Origin: an uncultured Lysobacter sp.
Lineage (GTDB): Bacteria > Pseudomonadota > Gammaproteobacteria > Xanthomonadales > Xanthomonadaceae
Direction of reading: 5' to 3'
Length of the DNA: 64,000 nucleotides
NCBI GenBank assembly: GCA_946480055.1
Contig: CAMLID010000014.1
Location: forward strand, 4,825 to 68,824
The notes beneath the pieces are model-generated. The model ran no database searches and had not been told where the DNA came from. It saw only the letters and a list, made by a program, of their open reading frames with translations. How positions within the stretch are numbered: position 1 is the first letter of the stretch; every line of letters begins with the position of its first letter. Shown piece after piece: positions 52,433-61,087 of the stretch. The position numbers were made by a program, and so were the translations under genes.

Positions 52433-54913
52433 TTACTGGCAGGCTTCGCAGGACTCGGGGTTTTCCAGCGAGCAGGCGATCGCCTCGTCCTGGCTGTATT
52501 CCGGCTTTTGCGGTGCCGCCACCGGCGCGCTGACCGTGCTCTTGGCGATCTTGGTGGCTGGGCGCGAGCGCAGGTAGTAGGTGGTCTTCAGGCCCTTCTT
52601 CCAGGCGTACATGTACATCGAGCTGAGCTGGCCGATGTTCGGGCTTTCGATGAACAGGTTCAGCGACTGGCTCTGATCGATATACGCGCCGCGCTCGGCG
52701 GCCATGTCGATCAGCGAACGCATCGGCAGTTCCCAGGCGGTGCGGTAGACCTGGCGCAGCGATTCGGGCACTTCGTGCACGGACTGGATCGAGCCTTCGG
52801 CCATCTTGATCCGGTCGCGCATGTCCGCCGTCCACAGGCCGAGCTTCTTGAGTTCCTCGACCAGGTACTTGTTGACCACCAGGAAGTCGCCGGAAAGCGT
52901 TTCGCGCTTGAACAGGTTGGACACCTGCGGCTCGATGCATTCGTAGCAGCCGGCGATCGAGGCGATGGTCGCGGTCGGCGCGATCGCGATCAGCAGCGAG
53001 TTGCGCAGGCCGTGTTCGGCGATGCGCTGGCGCAGCGCGTCCCAGCGCTCGGGCTGCGACGGGGTCACGCCCCAGGCTTCGAACTGCAGCTCGCCGATGC
53101 TGGCGCGGGTGTCGTCGAAGCCGGGGTGGCGGCCGTGTTCCAGCGCCAGCTCGTTCGAGGCCGACAGGGCGTGGAAGTAGATCGCCTCGGCGATGTCCTG
53201 CGACAGCTTGCGCGCGGCCTCGGAGTCGAACGCCAAACGCAGCTTGAAGAACACGTCCTGCAGGCCCATCGAGCCCAGGCCGACCGGGCGCCACTTCAGA
53301 TTGGCGCGGCGCGCGGTCTCGATCGGGTAGAAGTTCAGGTCGATCACGCGGTCGAGCTGGCGCACGGCCAGGCGCACGGTTTCGGCGAGCTTTTCGAAAT
53401 CGAACGCGCCCTTGCCGTCTTCGTACATCTCGACGTGGTGGGAGAGGTTGATCGAGCCCAGGTTGCACACCGCGGTCTCGTCCTGCGAGGTGACCTCGAG
53501 GATTTCGGTGCACAGATTGGACAGGTGGATGACGTTGCCGTCGCGCAGGGTCTGGTTGGAGGCGCGGTTGGACTTGTCCTTGAAGTTCATCCAGCCGTTA
53601 CCGGTCTGCGCCAGGGTCCGCATCATGCGGCCGTAGATGTCGCGCGCCTTGACCTTCTTGACCGCCAGGCCGGCGGCTTCGGCCGCGGCATAGGCCTGCT
53701 CGAAAGCTTCGCCCCACAGATCGGTCAGCTGCGGCACCTTGGCCGGATCGAACAGCGACCAGTCGGCGTCGGCCTCGACCCGGCGCATGAATTCGTCGGG
53801 AATCCAGTTGGCGAGATTGAGGTTGTGGGTGCGGCGCGCTTCGTCGCCGGTGTTGTCGCGCAGTTCCAGGAACTCCTCGACGTCGGCGTGCCACGGCTCC
53901 AGGTAGACGCAGGCCGCGCCCTTGCGCTTGCCGCCCTGGTTGACCGCGGCGACCGAGGCGTCGAGCGTCTTCAGCCAGGGCACGATGCCGTTAGACAGGC
54001 CGTTGGTGGAACGGATCAGCGAGCCGCGCGAACGGATGCGGGTGTAGCTCAGGCCGATGCCGCCGCTGAACTTGCTGAGCTTGGCCACGTCCATGTAGCG
54101 CTTGTAGATCGACTCCAGCGAATCCTCGGGCGAGTCGAGCAGGAAGCAGCTCGACAGCTGCTCGTGCGTGGTGCCGGCGTTGAACAGGGTCGGCGAGGAC
54201 GGGATGTAGTCGAGTTGGGCCATGCGCCGGTACAGGGCCAGGGCATCGCCGACGTCTTCGCTGAGCGCGCAGGCGATGCGCAGGAAGAACTGCTGCGGGG
54301 TTTCGATCACGGTGCGCGCGGTCGGGTGGCGCAGCAGATAGCGGTCGTACAGGGTGCGCAGGCCGAAGTAGTCGAAGCGTGCGTCCAGGCTGCGGTCGAT
54401 GGCGTCGTTGAGCTTGCGCGCGTTGGCCTGCACGAAGGTCAGCAGGCGGTCGTTGATCAGGCCCAGCTCGTGGCCGCGCACGACCGACTGCGAGAACGCA
54501 TGGATCTCGATGCCGGCGACTTCCTTCTCGATCACGTTGCTGAGCAGGCGCGCGGCGAGGCGACCGTACTCGGGCTCCTCGGCGGTGAGCAGGGCGGCGG
54601 TGCGGATCGACAGCTCGTCGAGCTCGCGCGTGGTCGCGCCGTCGTAGAGGCCGGAGATGGTGCGGGTGGCTACGCGCATCGGATCGACCGCGTACAGGTC
54701 CTCGCCGCAGCGGGTGACCGCGCGCACGATCTTGTTGAGGTCGACCGGCTCGCGGCGTCCGCTGCGCTTGGTCACGCTCATGGTGAGGTTGGCGGCCGGC
54801 GGAGTCAGGGCGAAACCGGGGGCGGCGTCGGTCTTGCGCGCGGGTGCTTCGGCGGGGGAGGGGGCGGAAGAGGAGGTGCTCGCTGCGGCGGGCGCTTCGG
54901 TGGTGGTGGTCAT
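52433..54913 (-). CDS. nrdA: Class Ia ribonucleotide reductase alpha subunit
   Basis: 826 residues from the ATG at 54913. The catalytic subunit that reduces ribonucleoside diphosphates. An N-terminal Ala/Pro/Ser-rich tail (about 1-40) precedes the ATP-cone (VTKRSGRREPVDLNKIVRAV). Active-site segments are SSCFLLDSPEDSLESIY, NLCTEILE (Cys and Glu of the radical site) and the C-terminal redox pair CEACQ. GGGCGIG-type loops are replaced by the normal FSGGIGLSYTRIRSRG. The ATP-cone implies allosteric control. Upstream are a cobalamin riboswitch and NrdR boxes, so it is regulated at two levels. Confidence 0.97.
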   Translation of the reverse strand: MTTTTEAPAAASTSSSAPSPAEAPARKTDAAPGFALTPPAANLTMSVTKRSGRREPVDLNKIVRAVTRCGEDLYAVDPMRVATRTISGLYDGATTRELDELSIRTAALLTAEEPEYGRLAARLLSNVIEKEVAGIEIHAFSQSVVRGHELGLINDRLLTFVQANARKLNDAIDRSLDARFDYFGLRTLYDRYLLRHPTARTVIETPQQFFLRIACALSEDVGDALALYRRMAQLDYIPSSPTLFNAGTTHEQLSSCFLLDSPEDSLESIYKRYMDVAKLSKFSGGIGLSYTRIRSRGSLIRSTNGLSNGIVPWLKTLDASVAAVNQGGKRKGAACVYLEPWHADVEEFLELRDNTGDEARRTHNLNLANWIPDEFMRRVEADADWSLFDPAKVPQLTDLWGEAFEQAYAAAEAAGLAVKKVKARDIYGRMMRTLAQTGNGWMNFKDKSNRASNQTLRDGNVIHLSNLCTEILEVTSQDETAVCNLGSINLSHHVEMYEDGKGAFDFEKLAETVRLAVRQLDRVIDLNFYPIETARRANLKWRPVGLGSMGLQDVFFKLRLAFDSEAARKLSQDIAEAIYFHALSASNELALEHGRHPGFDDTRASIGELQFEAWGVTPSQPERWDALRQRIAEHGLRNSLLIAIAPTATIASIAGCYECIEPQVSNLFKRETLSGDFLVVNKYLVEELKKLGLWTADMRDRIKMAEGSIQSVHEVPESLRQVYRTAWELPMRSLIDMAAERGAYIDQSQSLNLFIESPNIGQLSSMYMYAWKKGLKTTYYLRSRPATKIAKSTVSAPVAAPQKPEYSQDEAIACSLENPESCEACQ

Positions 54914-55171
54914 GGGGACTCCGATGCGTGGGCGCACGTGTCGCCGGCCTTCCCTCGAGGGCCGACGTGCGCGGACGCAGGACGCAACGCCGGGTGGAGT
55001 CGGCGTTGCGGCTTGCGCCCCCGCGGGCGCGAAGTGTTCGAGGATGACGACAGGGTGTCGCGCAGTCCGAGACGGACCGCGGCCGCGACGGAAGACCGAG
55101 GCGGCGGGACGACACCGGCCGCCTTCCCCCGAAGACTCCTGAGCCGGTACCGCGCGGTGTGCGACGCGCGG
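54914..55171 (-). other. Long leader between riboswitch and nrdA
   Basis: 258 bases without a gene. On the minus strand it contains a CG-rich element (14 bases identical to one in the metE leader) at 55016-55029 and a perfect 8-bp hairpin CAACGCCG/CGGCGTTG (54984-54991 with 55001-55008). No U-run follows either hairpin, so it probably acts on translation or antitermination rather than as a plain terminator. Confidence 0.6.
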
Positions 55172-55410
55172 CTGTCGGCAGGTCTTCGGGCTCGGGACTT
55201 GGAGCGAGGGGCGAGTTAAGAGCGGTGGTCGGCAGGCCTCGGCCCGCGTCTCACTCCTCTCTACTCGCTCCTCAGCTCCTCCTAGTAGCGGCCGCTTCCC
55301 AGGCGCCGGGCGCCCAGTGCAATGACCACGTTCGTTTCCCATACCGCTGCGGGGCAGCGCCGGCTTTGTCGCCGTCCCAGAGGACGGATCCGCACCGGCT
55401 TCCCTATTAA
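55172..55410 (-). promoter_or_regulatory. Cobalamin riboswitch upstream of nrdA
   Basis: Minus strand, 5' to 3': GGGAAGCCGGTGC (from about 55405), GCGCTGCCCCGCAGCGGTA (about 55340-55358), a GGGAAG segment (55295-55300) and the B12 box AGCCCGAAGACCTGCC (55177-55192). All core pieces of the cobalamin aptamer are present. Between GGGAAG and the B12 box lie about 100 bases rather than the roughly 40 in the metE copy; they contain a long imperfect stem, GGAGCGAGGGGCGAGT (55201-55216) against ACTCGC-CCT-GCTCC (55263-55279). Confidence 0.92.
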
Positions 55411-55436
55411 GCCGATCTCGCGATCGGCACCGACGG

Positions 55437-55484
55437 ACACAACATATTCGGGGTGCTTCGATCCGTCAACACGATATGTGGTGA
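55437..55484 (-). promoter_or_regulatory. nrdAB promoter with two NrdR-like boxes
   Basis: Minus strand promoter: TTGACG (55464-55469), 17 bases, TATGTT (55441-55446), giving a start just before the riboswitch. Two 16-bp boxes related to the NrdR consensus, which is close to ACACWATATATWGTGT, lie at 55437-55452 and 55469-55484. Each matches about 12 of 16 positions; their starts are 32 bases apart with a 16-bp gap, the spacing known for paired NrdR sites. They overlap both promoter elements, as expected for repression. Confidence 0.75.
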
Positions 55485-55576
55485 GCGACAGCAGATTCGA
55501 AATAAAATCCCCGCGCCCTCGCCGCGTCGCGCTTGGTGTTAACGTGCGGGGCGACAAGGACAGGGGGCGCGGCGCG

Positions 55577-58336
55577 ATGGCAGGACTGGTGACGCTGTTG
55601 GTGCTGGTGCTGCTGGCGGTGCCGGCGCTGCTGATCGCGGCGCTGGTGATGATCTCCGGCCTCAAGGGCCGGGTCGCGATGCTGGAGGCGAGGGTTGACG
55701 AGCTCGGCTCGCGCGCCGCCCGTGCGACCAGCGCCCCGGTCGATGCGCGCGAGGCCGCGGCCGCCGCCGAGCCGACTCTGAGCGAGCTGATGCGCAGCGC
55801 GCCGGCCACGCCGCCGGTGCCCGAAAGCCGCGTCGACGCCACACCGATTTCCCCGCCACGGACGCCTGTGCCCGAATCGTCGGTTCCGCCGCCGGTCGCA
55901 CCGCCGCCGCTGCCGTCGACGCCACCGCGCGCGGTGTTCGACACGCCGCCGCCGGGCGCGCAAGCTGCCACGCCCGCGCGCGCCGTGCCTGCGGCCGTGC
56001 GCCGCCCGCCGCCGCCGGATCCGGCCACCGTCTTCGTGCGTGCGGTCAAACGCTGGTTCACCGAAGGCAACGTGCCGGTCAAGGTCGGCATGCTGGTGCT
56101 GTTCGCCGGCGTCGCGGCCCTGCTCAAGTACGCGACCGACCAGGGCTGGATGCGCTTCCCGATCGAGCTGCGCCTGGCCGGCATCGCCCTGGCCGCACTG
56201 GGCGGCGTGGTGTTCGGCTGGTACCAGCGCGAGCGCAAGCGCAGCTTCGCCCTGAGTCTGCAGGGCGGCGCGATCGGCGTGCTGCTGCTGGTGGTGTTCG
56301 CGGCCTTCAAGTTGTACGGCCTGATCGAAGCGGGCCCGGCGTTCGGGCTGAGCATCGTGCTGGTCGCCGGCGCCGGCGTGCTGGCGGTGCGGCAGAACGC
56401 GATCGCGCTGGCCTTGCTCGGCATCCTCGCCGGTTTCATGGCGCCGATCTGGCTCTCGACCGGGCAGGGCAACCACGTCGCCCTGTTCGGCTACTACGCG
56501 GTGCTCAACGCGGCGATCTTCGCGATCGCCTGGTGGCGGCCGTGGCGCGCGCTCAATCTGCTCGGCTTCGTCTTCACCTTCGGCATCGGCACCGCCTGGG
56601 GCGTGTTGCGTTACCGCGCCGAGGACTACGCGACCACCGAGCCGTTCCTGCTGGTGTTCTTCGGGTTCTATCTGCTGATTCCGATCCTGTACGCCTGGCG
56701 CCGTCCGGCCGGCAAACGCGATCTGATCGACGGCTGCCTGGTGTTCGGCACGCCGCTGATCGCCTTCATGCTGCAAGCCGGCCTGCTGGAAGGCGAGCGC
56801 ATGCCGCTGGCGTTCTACGCGCTGGGCCTGGCCGCGCTGTACGCGGCGCTGGCGTGGTGGCTGCAGCGGCGCGAGCACTTCGCCGCGTTGGCCACGCCGT
56901 ACGCGCTGCTCGCGGTCGGTTTCGCGACCCTGGCGGTGCCGCTGGCGCTGTCGGCGCAGAGCACCGCCTGTGTGTTCGCGGTCGAAGGCGCGGCACTGGT
57001 CTGGCTGGGGCTGCGTCAGCAACGCATCCTGCCGCAGCTGGCCGGCTTCGCGCTGCAGGTGTTCGCCGCGGGTGGTTTCGCGATCGGCGTCAGCGACGGT
57101 CCCGAGCCGCTGACCGCGCTGCTCAACGCGCGTTTCATGGGCGCCTTGCTGATCGCGCTGGCCGGTTTCGCCAGCGCCTGGAGCTATCGCCGCGCCGAGC
57201 AGCGCGGTTTTGCCCTGGCCTATTACCTGTGGGGCCTGGCCTGGTGGTGCGGCAACGCGCTGGGCGAGATCGAGCGCTTCCTGTTGTCGGACGTGCGCGC
57301 CGACGCGGTGCTCGCGTTCGCCGCGCTCAGCGCTTGGCTCGCGGCCGAGACCTATCGCCGTCTGCCGACGCGCGCTCTGGCCTGGACGGTCGCGGCCGGT
57401 CTGGCCGCGGCGCTGCCGCTGGCGTTCGCGCAGGAGTCGGCGCATCTGCACCCGTTCGGCGGCTATGGCCTGGCGGCCTGGCTGGTCTACGCGATCGCCG
57501 GTGCGCGCGCCTTGCGCTGCCTGCGCGATCGGGCCGGCGGCGAGCTCGGTTTCGCGCATGCGGCCTGGTTGTGGGCCTGGCCGGTCGCGGCCAGCCTGTC
57601 GCTGCACGAGTTCGTCGGCCGCAACACGGTCGGCGACGGTTGGACCTGGGCCGCGTTGGCGCTGCCGTTCCTGGCGATGGCGGCGGCGCTGCAATGGCGC
57701 CCGGCCGCGATCGCACCGCCGCTGAGCGAGCGTTTCGGGCAATGGCGCGGCGTGGTCCAGGGCACGTTCCTGTTCGCGCTGATGGTGGGCGCGATCGCCG
57801 CGCTCGGCCAGCCCGGCGCGAGCGCGCCGCTGCCGTGGTTGCCGCTGCTCAATCCGCTCGACCTCAGCCAGCTCGCGGTGCTGGCGCTGTTCGCGTTCTG
57901 GCTGGCCTCGCCGACGGGGCCGGACGATCTGCGCGCACGCCGGGTCCCACTGCTGGCGACCGCCGGCTTCGCCCTGATCACCGTCATCACCCTGCGCGCG
58001 ACCCATCACTGGGGCGGCGTGCCCTGGGACGGCGCGATGTTCGGCACCGGTCTGGTCCAGACCTGCCTGACCGTGGTCTGGAGCCTGCTCGGCGTGCTCG
58101 GCTGGGTGATCGGTTCGCGTCGTGGTCAGCGCGCCTTGTGGCTGGCCGGTGCGGTGCTGATGGCGGTGGTGCTGGCCAAGTTGGTGTTGGTCGACCGTAC
58201 CCACCTGGGCAACCTGCTCGGCATCGCCTCGTTCATCGCATACGGCTTGTTGTGCACGCTGGTCGGCTACCTCGCGCCGGCGCCGCCGAGCCGGGCCGCC
58301 GACGCCGAAGACCGCCAACCGGAGATGCCGGCATGA
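55577..58336 (+). CDS. DUF2339 polytopic membrane protein
   Basis: 919 residues from the ATG at 55577. A first membrane helix (about 5-24) leads to a Pro/Ala-rich stretch and then many hydrophobic helices (more than 20), with motifs NVPVKVGMLVLFAGVAALLKYATDQGW and RLAGIALAALGGVVFGWYQ typical of DUF2339. This family has no assigned function. Its neighbour DUF3999 overlaps by four bases, and the two families are regularly found together, so a joint role is likely. The gene is divergent from nrdA. Confidence 0.88.
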   Translation: MAGLVTLLVLVLLAVPALLIAALVMISGLKGRVAMLEARVDELGSRAARATSAPVDAREAAAAAEPTLSELMRSAPATPPVPESRVDATPISPPRTPVPESSVPPPVAPPPLPSTPPRAVFDTPPPGAQAATPARAVPAAVRRPPPPDPATVFVRAVKRWFTEGNVPVKVGMLVLFAGVAALLKYATDQGWMRFPIELRLAGIALAALGGVVFGWYQRERKRSFALSLQGGAIGVLLLVVFAAFKLYGLIEAGPAFGLSIVLVAGAGVLAVRQNAIALALLGILAGFMAPIWLSTGQGNHVALFGYYAVLNAAIFAIAWWRPWRALNLLGFVFTFGIGTAWGVLRYRAEDYATTEPFLLVFFGFYLLIPILYAWRRPAGKRDLIDGCLVFGTPLIAFMLQAGLLEGERMPLAFYALGLAALYAALAWWLQRREHFAALATPYALLAVGFATLAVPLALSAQSTACVFAVEGAALVWLGLRQQRILPQLAGFALQVFAAGGFAIGVSDGPEPLTALLNARFMGALLIALAGFASAWSYRRAEQRGFALAYYLWGLAWWCGNALGEIERFLLSDVRADAVLAFAALSAWLAAETYRRLPTRALAWTVAAGLAAALPLAFAQESAHLHPFGGYGLAAWLVYAIAGARALRCLRDRAGGELGFAHAAWLWAWPVAASLSLHEFVGRNTVGDGWTWAALALPFLAMAAALQWRPAAIAPPLSERFGQWRGVVQGTFLFALMVGAIAALGQPGASAPLPWLPLLNPLDLSQLAVLALFAFWLASPTGPDDLRARRVPLLATAGFALITVITLRATHHWGGVPWDGAMFGTGLVQTCLTVVWSLLGVLGWVIGSRRGQRALWLAGAVLMAVVLAKLVLVDRTHLGNLLGIASFIAYGLLCTLVGYLAPAPPSRAADAEDRQPEMPA

Positions 58337-59715
58337 GTCTGGCCCGTACTGTCGCCGCGTTCGCTCTCGTACTTTTGCCCGCGTTGGCGAGCGCCGGACC
58401 GCGCGACGATTACGCCCAGCAATGGCCGCTGCAACTGCGCAGCGAAGGTGCGGGCGCGTACCGCGTCGCGCTCGACGACAGCGTCTACCGGCATGCGCGC
58501 CGCTCCGGTCTGCGCGACGTCGACGTGATCGACGGCGCCGGCAATCCGGTGCCGGCGGCGCTGTACCGGCCCGGTCCAGGCGAAACGCGCGCAGCGATCC
58601 GCGCCAGCCTGCCCTGGTTCGCCTTGCCGGCGCGTCCGGCCAGCGGCGCCCAGGAGTGGCAGTTGGTCAGTGAAGTCGAAGCCGACGGCCGACTGCGCCG
58701 GGTCGAGGCGCGCGGCATCGGCCGCGGCGCTTCGATCGGGCCGCAGACCGCGTTGCTGATCGACGCCAGCACCTTGCGCGCGCCGATCCGCGCGCTGGAA
58801 CTGGATTGGGCGCCGGGCACCGCGCTGGACGCGACCTACCGCGTCGAAGCCAGCGACGATCTCGAACATTGGCGCGATGTGGTCGCGCGCGGACGCCTGG
58901 TCGATCTGGAGCAGGGCGGCCGCCGTCTGCTGCAGCGCCGGATCGCGTTCGACCCCGACGGCCTGCGCGCGCGCTACCTGCGCCTGAGCCCGACCAACCC
59001 CGACGCGGTCGCGCCGATCCGTTCGGTCAGCGCCGAGCTCGACGCCACCGCCGATCCCTCGCCGCTGCGCTGGCGCCAGCTCAAGGGCCGTCGGATCCCC
59101 GCCGAGCGCGCCGACGAGAAGGGCGCGCGCTTCGAATTCGAACTCGACGGCCGTTTCCCGATCCAGCGCATCGACGTCGCGCTGCCCGGCAATTACGCGG
59201 TCAGTTGGAACCTGGAAAGCCGCGACCGGACCGACGCGCCCTGGCAGCGTCGGTTGGCGCCGTGGACCGGCTACCGCGTCGGCAGCGACGGCCGCTCCTC
59301 ATCGCGGGCGCTGCCGGTGCGCAGCGACGACCGCTATTGGCGCTTGAGCGCCGACGGAGCGGTGCCCGGAGAACCGACCCTGCGCTTGGGCTACCAGCCC
59401 GAGATGATGGTGTTCATCGCCCAGGGGGCACCGCCCTATGCTCTGGTCGCCGGCAGTGCGCGCACGGCGCGCGAAGACCTGCCGCTGCCGCAGACGATGC
59501 TGGCGCTGCAGGCCAAGCGCGGCCCCAGCTGGCGACCGGCCGAGGCCGCCTTGGGCCCGATGCAGGCCTTGGCCGGTGCCGCTGCGCTGGTACCGATGGA
59601 GCCCGAGCGCAATTGGCGCACCTGGCTGCTATGGGCAGTGCTGGTGGTCGGCGCCCTGGTGGTCGCGGGATTCGCGTTCGCCCTGCTGCGCGGCAGCGCG
59701 CCGCCGGCGGCGTGA
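58333..59715 (+). CDS. DUF3999 membrane-anchored protein
   Basis: 460 residues. Signal peptide to about ASAG (residue 22), then beta-rich periplasmic domains with RDDYAQQWPLQL near the start and LRLSPTNPDAVAPIRSVSAEL in the middle, and one C-terminal membrane helix (about 430-452). This is the DUF3999 layout. The start overlaps the DUF2339 stop by four bases (ATGA), so the two are coupled. Function unknown. A strong terminator follows. Confidence 0.87.
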   Translation: MSLARTVAAFALVLLPALASAGPRDDYAQQWPLQLRSEGAGAYRVALDDSVYRHARRSGLRDVDVIDGAGNPVPAALYRPGPGETRAAIRASLPWFALPARPASGAQEWQLVSEVEADGRLRRVEARGIGRGASIGPQTALLIDASTLRAPIRALELDWAPGTALDATYRVEASDDLEHWRDVVARGRLVDLEQGGRRLLQRRIAFDPDGLRARYLRLSPTNPDAVAPIRSVSAELDATADPSPLRWRQLKGRRIPAERADEKGARFEFELDGRFPIQRIDVALPGNYAVSWNLESRDRTDAPWQRRLAPWTGYRVGSDGRSSSRALPVRSDDRYWRLSADGAVPGEPTLRLGYQPEMMVFIAQGAPPYALVAGSARTAREDLPLPQTMLALQAKRGPSWRPAEAALGPMQALAGAAALVPMEPERNWRTWLLWAVLVVGALVVAGFAFALLRGSAPPAA

Positions 59716-59765
59716 GAGGCCGGGATTCGGGATAGGGCATTCGGGATTCGTCGCAACCACCACGC

Positions 59766-59799
59766 AAAGGCCCGCCATCGGCGGGCCTTTCGCTTTTTT
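59766..59799 (+). terminator. Terminator of the DUF2339-DUF3999 operon
   Basis: AAAGGCCCGCC (59766-59776) pairs perfectly with GGCGGGCCTTT (59780-59790) across ATC, followed by CGC and six T. Flanking CGGGATTCGGGAT (59721-59733) and its inverted copies (59801-59820) form a further outer stem. Confidence 0.92.
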
Positions 59800-59834
59800 C
59801 GAACCCCGAATCCCGAATCCCAAACCCCGCCCCT

Positions 59835-59840
59835 TACAAT
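59835..59840 (+). promoter_or_regulatory. Candidate -10 box of pgk
   Basis: TACAAT, 70 bases before the GTG. No consensus -35 seen. Confidence 0.25.
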
Positions 59841-59909
59841 ATCCGGCTCCGGCAGCCGGCCCCGCGCGCGCCGCCGCCTTCCCCCTTTGTTCGCGCCCAG
59901 GAGGCCTCC

Positions 59910-61085
59910 GTGTCCATCGTCCGCATGACCGATCTCGATCTCGCCGGTAAACGCGTGTTGATTCGAGAAGATCTCAACGTGCCGATCGACGCCGGCCGCA
60001 TCACCTCCGAACAACGCATCCTGGCCGCGCTGCCGACCCTGAAGCTGGCGCTGGAAAAAGGCGCCGCGGTGATGGTGACCTCGCACCTGGGCCGGCCCAA
60101 GGAAGGCGTGTGGAGCGAAGCCGATTCGCTGGCGCCGGTGGCCGCGCGCCTGTCGCAGTTGCTCGGCATCGACGTGCCGCTGGTCAAGGACTGGGTCGAC
60201 GGCGTCGAAGTGCAGCCCGGCCAGCTGGTCCTGCTCGAGAACTGCCGCATGAACCTCGGCGAGGGCAAGGACGACGAAGCCCTGTCGAAGAAGTACGCCG
60301 CGCTGTGCGACGTGTTCGTCATGGACGCCTTCGGCACGGCCCACCGCGCCCAGGCCTCGACCCACGGCGCGATCCGCCACGCCAAGGTCGCCGCTGGCGG
60401 CCCGCTGCTGATGGCCGAACTCGACGCCCTGGCCAAGGCCCTGGACCAGCCGGCGCGCCCGCTGCTCGCGATCGTCGCCGGCTCCAAGGTCTCGACCAAG
60501 CTGGAACTGCTGTCGTCGCTGGTCGGCAAGGTCGATCAGCTGATCGTCGGCGGCGGCATCGCCAACACCTTCATCGCCGCGCTCGGCCACGGCGTCGGCA
60601 AGTCGCTGGTCGAAACCGACCTGATCGGCACGGCGAAGCAGATCATGGCCGACGCCAAGGCGCGCGGCGCCGACATTCCGGTGCCGGCCGACGTGGTGGT
60701 CGCGCCGGCTTTCGCCGCCGACGCGCCGGCCACGGTCAAGGCCGTCGATGCGGTGGGCGCCGACGACATGATCCTCGACATCGGTCCGGACACCGCCGCG
60801 CGCTACGCCGAGCTGATCAAGAGCGCCGGCACCGTGGTCTGGAACGGCCCGGTCGGCGTGTTCGAGTTCGATGCCTTCGGCCACGGTACGCAGGCCCTGG
60901 CGCGTGCGATCGCGGCGTCGAAGGCGTTCTCGATCGCCGGCGGCGGCGATACCCTGGCCGCGGTCGACAAGTACGGCATCGCCGACGACGTCAGCTACAT
61001 CTCCACCGGCGGCGGCGCCTTCCTCGAGTTCCTCGAAGGCAAGGAACTGCCGGCGGTCGCCGCGCTCAAGCAGGCGAGCGCCTGA
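59910..61085 (+). CDS. pgk: Phosphoglycerate kinase
   Basis: 391 residues from a GTG with AGGAGG five bases upstream; this gives the [25 protein letters not shown] start known in Xanthomonads. It transfers phosphate from 1,3-bisphosphoglycerate to ADP in glycolysis. Signatures: [32 protein letters not shown], and the C-terminal nucleotide-binding NGPVGVFEF and GGGDTLAAV. Length is normal. The HAD gene follows after only two bases, and pyruvate kinase lies 2 kb further on. Confidence 0.98.
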   Translation: MSIVRMTDLDLAGKRVLIREDLNVPIDAGRITSEQRILAALPTLKLALEKGAAVMVTSHLGRPKEGVWSEADSLAPVAARLSQLLGIDVPLVKDWVDGVEVQPGQLVLLENCRMNLGEGKDDEALSKKYAALCDVFVMDAFGTAHRAQASTHGAIRHAKVAAGGPLLMAELDALAKALDQPARPLLAIVAGSKVSTKLELLSSLVGKVDQLIVGGGIANTFIAALGHGVGKSLVETDLIGTAKQIMADAKARGADIPVPADVVVAPAFAADAPATVKAVDAVGADDMILDIGPDTAARYAELIKSAGTVVWNGPVGVFEFDAFGHGTQALARAIAASKAFSIAGGGDTLAAVDKYGIADDVSYISTGGGAFLEFLEGKELPAVAALKQASA

Positions 61086-61087
61086 GC

